Origin: Oscheius dolichura
Taxonomy: Eukaryota > Nematoda > Chromadorea > Rhabditida > Rhabditidae
Reading direction: 5' to 3'
DNA length: 64,000 bases
NCBI GenBank assembly: GCA_932521035.1
Contig: OW051496.1
Coordinates: forward strand, 1,054,001-1,118,000
Shown here: piece after piece, positions 25,577 to 34,800 of the stretch
Layout: every line of letters starts with the position of its first letter
Position numbering within the stretch: position 1 is the first letter of the stretch
Notes under the pieces: generated by a model
Told to the model about the DNA's origin: nothing
Seen by the model: the letters and a program-made list of their open reading frames with translations, nothing else
Databases searched by the model: none
Translations under genes and position numbers: made by a program

Positions 25577-26071
25577 AATCGGCGGAGGAGAGAAAGATCG
25601 TCAAACGGGGGGCAAACGGAAAATTCAGTCAATTTCTTGGATTTTTCTATGTTCTCTGTTAGTTTCATATTCTGCACTTGCTAGAAATGGTATTTCTGAG
25701 TCGGTTGTAAACATTGTGCATTTTCTTCTTTGCGTAAAAGAACGCGGAGACCACCCGGCCTTCTTACCCTTTTCCCTCGCTTCCCAGCCGAAATAGCCCA
25801 CTAAATAGAGGACGGGACAGCAGATCGTGGTGCCGTCTTGCGGGTCGGCTACTGTTTGAGATCACATCATTACTGCCCGTTCCTATCATGAAAGTTTTTG
25901 ACGGACGGAAAGAAAAAGACAACGACAACGGGGTATCATCGAGACCAAGGGGGGGGGGGATGGAAAACGAAAATTGAATGTGGTAATTTAGAGAAGAATA
26001 TATAGATAGGGTTTGGAGGGAAGACAGGTTCAAGAGAAGCACAGAATATACAGAAAACTGGAAAGAAATGA

Positions 26072-26101
26072 GCCACAGTTCACACGCCGTGTCGCTGTGG
26101 C
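26072..26101 (-). repeat. Repeat family A, single core
   Basis: A reversed consensus core, 18 bases left of a family B element. Confidence 0.9.
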
Positions 26102-26118
26102 TCTCTGATTTCCACGCG

Positions 26119-26214
26119 CCTGCACCCGTAAAAACTCGACAGCTACGGGGAAAGGAACAATTGGTATCCCTAAGTACCATAAGATATTGCTGCCGAGATT
26201 TTACGGATGCCGGA
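26119..26214. mobile_element. Repeat family B element
   Basis: Arms CCTGCACCCGTAAAAACTCG and CCGAGATTTTACGGATGCCG. One change (GGATGC) breaks the right terminus. Confidence 0.8.
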
Positions 26215-26512
26215 AATCGAAATCCTCCTGGAAATAATAACTTCCTCATATAATTTTGGTCTTGTTCTATGTTCAAATAACATTAACAGCTGAATTTAGA
26301 TGTAACAGATGCTATTTTTCAGCTGCTGAAGAACGCGAGAATGTTCCCGGTGGGAGGAGAGATTCGAACATAACAAATTTGATTCATAAAGAAAAAGAAA
26401 CAAAGGGAAACGGAGGAGAAGATGGACAAGAAGACGGTTTTGAATTAATTACAATATCAATGGGGGAATATATAATGGACCGGGTGGGAGCCACAATTGT
26501 CCAAAGAGAAGT

Positions 26513-26605
26513 GACACAGTTAGACAGCGAAGACGCCACAGCGACACGGCGTGTGAACTGTGGCGGTTCCAAAAGAGCCACAGCGACACGGCGTGTGAAC
26601 TGTGG
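26513..26605 (+). repeat. Repeat family A, full unit followed by a core
   Basis: A near-complete unit (CACAGTTAGACAGCG leader plus core) is followed, after a GGTTCCAAAAGA linker, by a second consensus core. Confidence 0.9.
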
Positions 26606-26981
26606 CTGTCAATAACTTCCTTATTTCACTCTCTTGTTGTTATTTTCCTCCCTTCTCTCATCTGCTTCCAACAAAATGCATGGGCCATCTGGTTCTTCCC
26701 CTTCCTCCCTCAAAAAGAGAGAGAGAGTCAAAACATCAAGAGGAAGACATAAACAATTGGCTCGGCCTTATGGGTATGTTTCCCTACTATCGCCGATGTG
26801 TTGTGCTCTTTGCCGAAAACGACAACAACTGCCCCAAATGTCCCTGGCTGTGGTCTTTTGATCCGTTTCTATTTACCAGAACAGAGATTAGAAGATTCCG
26901 GAACGTATTTGAATTCCCGGGAAACAGCAAGGTATCGTTGTAGGAGCCTAAAGTCGTTTTTTCTACGAGAAAATGAGAGAA

Positions 26982-26997
26982 GCTGTCTAACTGTGGC
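26982..26997 (-). repeat. Repeat family A, half copy
   Basis: A perfect GCTGTCTAACTGTGGC, 15 bases left of a family B element. Confidence 0.7.
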
Positions 26998-27011
26998 GGT
27001 TCCCAAGTTCC

Positions 27012-27104
27012 GCTGCACCCGTAAAAAGTCGGCAGCAGGAGAGAAAGGCGCCCCGCGGCCCAGAATTGCCATAGCGCGGAGCTGCCGAGATCTTACGGGT
27101 GTAG
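27012..27104. mobile_element. Repeat family B element
   Basis: Arms GCTGCACCCGTAAAAAGTCG and CCGAGATCTTACGGGTGTAG. A family A fragment (GTGAACTGTGGC) follows about 35 bases to the right. Confidence 0.8.
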
Positions 27105-27798
27105 CCGCACGCCAAAATGTAGCTTGGTACGTGAACTGTGGCGTAAGATATCGGGTTTTTTTACCATTCCAGTGAATTTTTCACAACTTTCTCTCTAATT
27201 TCTGATGTTTATCCATCCTTACCACCATTATCCCGGTTAAAAATGTGTGTTGAAAGAGGGGAAAGGCGCCTCCTGGTCGTTCGCAACAAAACCGCAGCCG
27301 CTCCGGGTGATTTACGGCGCTTTGTGAGCCGTCTCCCCACTGATCCCCCTCCGTTCGGCAGCAACAATAACATCATTACCGTATATTTATTGGCAGCTGA
27401 TCTGGGGCCGGCCGGCCGGGGAGACGAGCGCCAGAGGGTCGGGGCCGGAGATTTATAGCTATGGTTAGGGGTTAATTAGAATTAGACAAGGGGGGAGATA
27501 AATAGGAGAGCAGGGGAAAGGGATGAATATAGGAGAAATCACGAGAAATGTGTGTATGACGGCGACTGGAATCATTGAAGCGGCACACGAGAGAAGAGAT
27601 GAATCACAAAGGACCGATTGCAATAAATAGGAATGAGAAAGAGCGGCAGCCGTTTTTAGAGCAAGAAACGTATCAAAATGAAGAAAATAACCTGGAAAGG
27701 GGATGAAAAACACGTTGTTTTCATGTTTTTGGGGAACTATTTGTACCCTAGACTGAAGCGCCCTCCAGGTTGACTTCAGTCTATGGGAAAATGAACCC

Positions 27799-27886
27799 CC
27801 TGCACCGGTAAAATCTCGGCAGATGGAGGCATGGCGCGAGTCAAAAATTACCAAGACTTCCAGCTGCCGAGGTCTTACGAGGGCAG
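27799..27886. mobile_element. Repeat family B element in tandem unit 1
   Basis: Arms CCTGCACCGGTAAAATCTCG and CCGAGGTCTTACGAGGGCAG. The middle (AAATTACCAAGACTTC) is shared with the copy in unit 2. Confidence 0.8.
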
Positions 27887-28032
27887 GCGTGCGGCAAATG
27901 GCTTGATCTGTGTGAATTGTGGCTCAATATTCCGGATTTTTAGCCATTTTTAGATTTTTTTTTTCGCGTTTTAGGGGAGCTATTTGTACCGGGGACTCGA
28001 GCACTCTCCAATTTTTCGGAAAAGACAAGCTC

Positions 28033-28124
28033 CTCCACCCATAATATCTCGGCAGATGGAGGAAAAGACGCCGCGCAGCCCAGAATTACCAAGACTTCTA
28101 GCTGCCGAGATTTTATGGGTGCAG
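28033..28124. mobile_element. Repeat family B element in tandem unit 2
   Basis: Arms CCTCCACCCATAATATCTCG and CCGAGATTTTATGGGTGCAG. Changes in both arms keep pairing (CCCATA with TATGGG). Confidence 0.8.
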
Positions 28125-28239
28125 GAACGCGCTTCAACTAGTCGACGAGTGTTCGGTGGCTCAATTTCCCGCATTTTTTGGATATTTTTATATTTTTTCA
28201 CGGTTTAGGGGAGCTATTTGTACCAGCGACTCGAGTATC

Positions 28240-28660
28240 CCATGTTTCATCCAACGTAGCTTCAAAAAAAAGATAAATGGTTCAGTTTGTGTTGAAAATG
28301 AGTTTGATGGATCGATTCTTCTCTCCGATGGAACGATGTTCATCTTTTCGAAAAAGGACGACGTAGATGATGGATGGGGTACGGTAGAGATGACAGGAAG
28401 AAGCAAAATCGGGTAAACTCAACAATTTTTATCGATATCTGCAACGCTAGGGAAGAATGGATCTATATATGAAGTAGGGTAAGCCTTTACTGAGGGCCTG
28501 GGACCAACAAAAAAAATCATAATCCATTGGTAAAATGGATTAGAAGAGATTTACTTTTCATACAATTTAATTTTTCTCTACTTTCATTCCTTCCCTACTC
28601 ACTTATTAGAAGATTGTTCCCCGTTTTTTTTTAAATAAAAATCCCAATTTTCTAGGTGAA
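28240..28660. other. Spacer before the phospholipase gene
   Basis: An open frame of 86 codons (28156-28416, plus) crosses the repeat boundary and has no recognisable motif. The rest is AT-rich. The last 40 bases (poly-T, then TTTTCTAG) look like an acceptor just before the next start codon. Confidence 0.5.
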
Positions 28661-29134
28661 ATGCGGTGCTGTCTTCTTCTTTTCTTCGTCTTCCTTCCCG
28701 TTTCATTAGGAATTCAAAAGATTCGCTTTCCCTCCTCCCGGCTGTCTTTTCTCTCTTCTACCTGGGAAAAGATTAAATTATGGTGGTCCCAACAAGAAGC
28801 AAAAACGGCAGCAGCCAATTCTTGGCAATGTGGCAGTAAGACAATTGCGCTGTCGCAGAAGTTGGCTCAAATCTTCACCCGAACCACGTGTCCCGGCCTT
28901 TATTCGACTGTCAACATGGCTTGTATTCGACACGACGAGTGTTATGACGATTTGACGACGTCTAGAGCTCATTGTGATCAGGTATTCTGCCACGCGTTGA
29001 GGGATATGGACTTGGATGAGGAGGCAAGCTGCTGGATACAGGAGACCTTCTGCTTTATGGTCAAGAATTTTGGACAATTTGTTTTTACCAAAAAAATTGG
29101 AGAAGAAGACGACGACGATACACTGCCTATTTGA
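28661..29134 (+). CDS. Secreted phospholipase A2-like protein
   Basis: A single exon of 157 residues. Residues 1-17 form a signal peptide (MRCCLLLFFVFLPVSLG), so the product should be secreted. The family signature is IRHDECYDD, the helix with the catalytic His-Asp pair, followed by CDQVFC and by paired cysteines in the C-terminal half, as in nematode sPLA2-like proteins. Two features are odd. The usual CC before xxHD is AC here, and I see no canonical glycine-rich calcium loop before the helix. Catalysis is therefore uncertain and a non-enzymatic role is possible. The start is the first ATG after an acceptor-like TTTTCTAG, which fits a trans-spliced mRNA. The acidic tail (EEDDDD) is unusual. 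It converges on WBP4. Confidence 0.75.
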   Translation: MRCCLLLFFVFLPVSLGIQKIRFPSSRLSFLSSTWEKIKLWWSQQEAKTAAANSWQCGSKTIALSQKLAQIFTRTTCPGLYSTVNMACIRHDECYDDLTTSRAHCDQVFCHALRDMDLDEEASCWIQETFCFMVKNFGQFVFTKKIGEEDDDDTLPI

Positions 29135-29577
29135 ATTTAGTGAAACTTAGCATTTGATAGAATGAACAATATAAACTAACGGTTGTTTTTTAAAAATTAT
29201 TCTCATTTCAATTGGTGTATTAAAATAAGTTTTACTGCTCAATCCACTGACTGTCGGCCATTTATTGCATCAGCTGCAGTTTAACAATAGTTTTTCCAGA
29301 CTGATGTGTGAGTCTCTGAACCAACTGACCTCTCCTCGTGAACACCTTGCTGATTTATGGCAATTGATAGCCGATATCTTTTTCACAAACTGATCTCAAT
29401 ATAAAAACACGAGGGATCTACTATTCTTCTGGTTTTAGAAACCCGTTTCGATAAAAAGGAAACTGTTATAGCTGCAGATGTTGAAATACGGCGTGATCCA
29501 TTGAATGATTGATGGCTGGATGAAAAAAAAAGAATAAGAAATATGAAAAATACAACGCATTTATTGGCAAACCTATT

Positions 29578-31385
29578 TTATTCTTCTCTTGTTCTTACAT
29601 TCTTCGTTTTAGTAGAGCGCTTCTTGAACTCGACGACTCCTTTTACTTTGACAGAGGCTACTTTTTCAGTGAATTCAATCTTCTCTTCTTTTTCCTCGAT
29701 TTTAGCAGCATGGGTTGCTGCTTCAGCGGCTTCGCGTTGTTCAGCTTCGGCTAATTCTCGATATCTGGCAGTAAGCGGCGAGAAGAATTTCTCTACACTG
29801 AAAAAAAAAGTTAAATTAAACGATGTAATAAAAAACGAACGTTTCTTCTTTTTTTGCGACTTTTGTCCATCCACCAATTCCTGTGTTTGCATCAATAATT
29901 TTCTCGGGTTCCGGTTCTAATGGAGCAAAATTTTGTACTTTTGGCTCTTCTGGCAGATCTTCTGGATCATTTTTTACTTTTGACGCTGCTAAATTACAAA
30001 GAAATAAATATAATTTCGAAAAATACGGTTACCTATTTCATCGGAAGGCAGAGGTATTTCATTGATATCCGCTACATCGTTTAGGCGAGAGCTGACTTCT
30101 TGTTTGACAAAACCAATGGCTCCTGGGGCATAGAGGGTTCCAGGAACGGCTTCAGGCTGGGCTTTTGGACGACGATCACGATGCCGTTTGATTCCTTTCC
30201 GTTTTTGTTTTACTTCCAATAAATATTCCGACGATTCTGGTAGCGTATCCGCCGTTCCATAGTATTGTTCTAAAAAATTCAAAATAAAAAAAATCATGAG
30301 TAAAAAAATAACAAACCATAAGCAGCTTGTGCTTCTCTATCAATGTTGCCTCCTTCAATTTCCCGTTGTTCACTTTCAGCCAAATCGAATGTGTGCATTA
30401 TTTCTCTTTCAGCGTCTATTGTCGCCAGATGGATTTCATATTCGACTGGAGTGAAATATTCCGCCGGTGGAATCCAAGCCGTCTCTAAATTAAATCTTCA
30501 TATTTTGTAAATTGAAATCTCCACCTCCACTGAGCATGTGCCAATAATACGTTTGGCCTTCTTCTGTTTCTGCCTGAACCCATTCCTTCGTTTCTTTTTT
30601 CGGCTCCTTGGCAGCCGCTTCAATTGCCTTTTTCCTGTCTTTCTCTTCTTCTAAGCGTGCTTGTTTTCGTGCTCTTCTCTGGCCTAAACATTTTTTTAAA
30701 ATAAATAAACCTTTTAACAATGTGTACCTTCTCTCACAGCAGCTTGTTGTGCTTTTATCAGGGCTTCTTTATTAACCTTGATGGGTACTGGTCCGGCCGG
30801 TCCTTCTGGTCGTCTATATTGGCCATTTTTCCGCTGATCTGCCAGTTTAGCCATTTCCGCCGCCATTGTACTGATATCTACTCCGGCTGTTCTTGGATCG
30901 AAATATTTGGATTGTTCTACGCCGGTAACTGAAATAAAAATGTATAATATAAATTATTAGAAATAAACCTGAAGTTCCGGCGTCATCATGTTGTTCTCCA
31001 TGTTTCTTCATTGATAAAAATGCACCAGCTTGCATAGCAGCCAATTGTCCTTGTAAATTTATTTCCTAGACAATTGGAATGAATTTTAAAAGAGAAAAAT
31101 ACTTACAGCATGAAGTTTTAGCTCTCTAGATTTACCAACATCTCGTAACTTTTGAGCCATTGCATTTTTGTGCTTCTCTCCACGTTCATGAAATTCGATG
31201 GATGCTCTATTATCGGCAAACCATACCTGAAATAAAGCATTATATCCAAATAGTGTGCAATTATTTAAAAACAGCAAATCAAATTGAAAACAGATGTTGT
31301 CAATTGTAAAAACAAAATAATCTAGAGAACTCACTTTGCAAATATCGCAATACTTCCTACCGACAGAAACCCAACGTTCCGACAT
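29578..31385 (-). CDS. wbp4: WW domain-binding protein 4 (FBP21-type spliceosome factor)
   Basis: Nine exons join in phase to 466 residues: 31385-31335, 31226-31107, 31065-30969, 30928-30728, 30683-30525, 30484-30317, 30269-30033, 29988-29841 and 29797-29578. The N-terminus is a U1-C/matrin-type zinc finger (C13, C16, H30, H36; KYCDICKVWFADN). A WW domain follows at about 191-216 (W191, the YYWHM strand, TAWIPP). The tail is Lys/Glu-rich and probably helical. WBP4 is known as a nuclear pre-mRNA splicing factor that binds proline-rich partners. Human WBP4 has two WW domains and I find only one here. The ATG lies directly after TTTTTCAG, consistent with trans-splicing. It lies downstream of RABL6 on the same strand, with a 479-bp gap. 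Confidence 0.93.
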
Positions 31386-31863
31386 TTCTGAAAAATAAAT
31401 TACATATGTATCTATGTGTAAGAGAGAGAAAAATGGTAGAAATAAAAAGACAATCAATAAGATATCATTTGGATGTTTACCAAAAGAAACACATCAAAAA
31501 GGTAGGTTTTTTCTATGAAATAATTTATCTAGGTTATTCTTTTCTGTGTATATAATGTCTTGGCAACTGTGGCATGTTAGTAAGTGAAAATTAGACAGAT
31601 AAAAGGGGATAAATAACACAGAAAAGAGAGATTATTCGAATACCAGCCCATTTTCGAAAAGATCAAAATAGGTCCGTAAAATACGTAAATTATCCCTAAA
31701 TTGAAAATAGCAGCGGACATTTTGGCATTTTTGTAGGCGACAGGGTGAGAAACGTGCGAAATGGGATATGTTCTACCAGTAAGCTAGAGATTTTCACATA
31801 AAAGCAACGCGAATATATGTTACAATTCAACGCGACGAAAAGAAAAAACGGGCAGAAGACATA

Positions 31864-34800
31864 TCACAATGGATCATAATCATCTGTATTTGCAACAGCC
31901 GGCGATCCACCTAGAAATTCTTCCAGAGCTAGGTGAGAATTATTATCTGGTTGTTCTGTTGCTTTCTTGCTTTTTGTTTTCTTCTTTGGCTTGTCTGTAT
32001 CTCCTTCTTTTGGTTTCTTTGCCTTCTCTCCGTTTTCTGCTTTCTTCTTCTTCTTTTTAATCTTTTCCGGCTCTTCAGGTGTTGTAATTTTTTCCTAGAA
32101 GAAATATGAGAAAGGAAAGAGCTTGCAAGCCGAAGAAATTAGCGTTTTCACTGTTTTTGATGGAAATACTCACCGGTGTTGATTTCTTCGTAGCAATTGG
32201 AATTATCATTGCTGCCGGCTTTGTTTCTACGGCTTTAGGGGATATTTTTATTCCAATTTCTTCTTCAGATGATATACTCGCCGATTTATAGCTTTTCTAA
32301 TATTAAAAATGGATTTTTTTCACTGGGAATAGGTATTACCTTGCCCGATGTTGGACTCGCATCATCTGACGGACCTAACCAAGCGTCAAAATCTTCCGCT
32401 GACATGCCAGTTGATTCTTTCTCTGTTGTAGCAGTCAGTGGGAGCTAAAACCTCATGAATTTCTTTTTTTATTGGATAAAACATACCATTGGTCGGGGAG
32501 ATGGCGTTCGCCTTTCTTGAACAACAGGCGGCGCCGAAAACGCTATAGGTCCATCAGAATCTTCCCTTTCTGGATCAGGAGTATTATATTCTTCATTAGA
32601 TGAATCTTGATCCGTTATTTTTACACGAAAAGCTGGAATTTTTTCTTTTTTGCAAGGGAAAATGGATTCAACCTGTGGGAGTAGTTGCTGGACAGGGAGA
32701 GGGCGACGGAACTGCGCTGTTCTTCCGAATTTCAGCCTGTTGGAACATTTTTGTTTGTAGATCATCATCCGACTCTACATCTATTTCATATTTCTTCACC
32801 ATCTTATTGTCCTCGCTAAATATTTTTCTCGTTTTTCGAAAATCTCCTATTTATTCAATTTCCTAAATTCTTTTCGTGGTTTTCTTACTCACTCATCGCT
32901 ATTTGTGCTTTTCTTCAATTCCAGACTATTCGGCCGATGTGAATATTCATTTTCATCCAAAAAATTGTCCATATTCTCGTCTTCACCAGCGGAAGGAAGT
33001 CTTTCTTCAAATATTTTGTTATTCAACGGAAGTCGAACTCACGAGCCGGAATGTTAGAAGCTCCTTGAGCTGGAGACCGTGTCGGAGAGGACAACACCTG
33101 CCCCGGGATAAGCTGTCCTCCTCCCATGACTTTCTGCCCCGGATGGGGGATATACCTGGCTCCTTGGGTTTCAGCTGTCTGCCTTCGCTTCTGGGTTACT
33201 GCTTCCATGAAACTAAAACGGCGTTTACAATTATTTTGTTGGGTGTACCTATCATAATCAGCTTCTGGAGTTTCTTGATAACAGTCGAGTTCCGTGTAAG
33301 AGGACAGAATTTCGTCTCTATTTCTCTCCAGCTGTTTTTTTAGGGTTTCTCTCTGAAATTTATTGTCTTGTAGAGTAAACCACCTTATTTTGTACAGAAG
33401 CAAGTGTTTCCATCAATTTTAACCGTTTTCTCAACCAGTTTTCAATGTTTTATCTTCACTTTATAAGCTTCAGTTAATTTTTTCAAATAATTCAGCCTAT
33501 CAACCACCAATTTCAATTTTTCACTCTTTTCCAACAATTTTAGCTTCAAAAAAAGGTCTAACCCACCTGTAGACAAAGGAAAGGAATATTAAAAAAGAGA
33601 TGAACCAGCCGTAGACCGAAAGCATTTCTCATCGAAGAAGCTGTCCATCTCATCACCGGAGCACCGTCATGTTTAGCCGAATGTGAGCTGAAATATTCAA
33701 TTTATTTATATTTATTATATTCCCTTTTCCCTTTATTTTATCTACTCTAACCATCCACTATTTTTCTCCCTCTTATAGAACTTGTTCTCTCTCTTGCCAT
33801 TATCCTGTTTTGGTTGTTAGGCAAATGGTAAGAGTGAGGGTCGACCCTTAGCTTGTCCTGCCCCCGACCGGGAGAGATAAGATGGCCTCTTTTTATTATT
33901 TTCCCAGCTGATAAGCAGCTCAAAGACATCTGATTTCCGTGCTTTCTTTATTGATTACTCCCTTTCTCCATTTATCACAGACTAACCCCAGGAGTACAAA
34001 TACACGATTCCCTCATATTTTATGCAAATCTGCCGACAATTCTACTCCATTTCCTATTCGATAATGCCCGTTTCCAGGAATAAAAACGATGAGCTCCTTT
34101 CCGGGGCTCTTCTTCAACTTGAATGATTCTTCCGATGTTCCCTGGATGGCGATAGCTCGTCACTGTACAGCTTTTATGTTTTATATCCTCGCGTTGGTTC
34201 AATGGCCTGGTAATATTCCAAAAAATTAATTCAAAAAATATATACAATAATTATAGGACATGTAGTTTCTGATTGGGCTGGGGAGGATCGTCCATTTGCT
34301 TACAGTATAGCATCGCTGATGTTTACTTTAGCATTTTGGTGTGCTTGCTTGTTTCACTACTTGGTATCTGCTGGCCGGGTTGAGGTAAATGTTTCCATTG
34401 TTATATAAAAATAGAAAAAATATAGCGTTTTATTGAATCCTCTTCTTTTTTTGAAAAAAACGAATTTTTCTAGATAGAATGGTCTCGTGGACGAGTCCGT
34501 GCCAAGGGATGGATTGTCAAGTCATCCAGACGAGCTCATCGTGTCCTTCTATCCCTTGCCTTGGCTATCGCAGCCATGACAATCATCCAATCCACGACAA
34601 CAGCTATGATAATTAATCACTTCTATATAAAAGAAGACGAGCCTCATCCAAAGGAGCATGCTATATTGATTCTCCTAAAGGTGTGTTAAAATTCCTGGAA
34701 ATAAGAAAAAAACGTTAAGATTGATCAAACCTTGGCCTTCTTTTTATTAGTCTACGTCCTGGGAAGGCTTGTCTTCGAGCCTGTGAGTATCCGAAAAACA

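Larger units (their letters stand above)
23320..28240. other. Gene-free repeat-rich region, part 4
   Basis: No supported exon. Family A copies continue and family B becomes frequent, with elements at 25.5, 26.1, 27.0, 27.8 and 28.0 kb. The last 550 bases form a repeated block containing family B. This is the right edge of the gene-poor half. Confidence 0.6.
27711..28240. repeat. Tandem block, about 2.2 units of about 240 bp
   Basis: The phrase GGGGARCTATTTGTACC starts units near 27,731, 27,974 and 28,208. In the first two units it is followed at the same spacing by a family B element and then by a GTGGCTCAATWTTCC stretch. The third unit breaks off after about 35 bases, where gene-dense DNA begins. 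Confidence 0.8.

Noticed and set aside
1..28240. Many open frames sharing peptides such as SHSDTACELW or TATRRVNCGG
   Set aside because: The shared peptides are translations of repeat family A, which lacks stops in several frames. The frames otherwise have nothing in common, and the peptide appears in both orientations and different frames.
1..28240. CRISPR-like array from the repeated palindromes
   Set aside because: Spacing is irregular, orientation is mixed and the surrounding DNA is eukaryotic.
30900..30950. Plus-strand frames antisense to WBP4, RABL6 and NTMT1 exons
   Set aside because: They are shadows of the phased minus-strand exons and carry no motif of their own.
33414..33566. Alternative coding exon in RABL6 intron 6
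   Set aside because: The open frame is out of phase with exon 6, and direct continuation hits a stop two codons after the junction.
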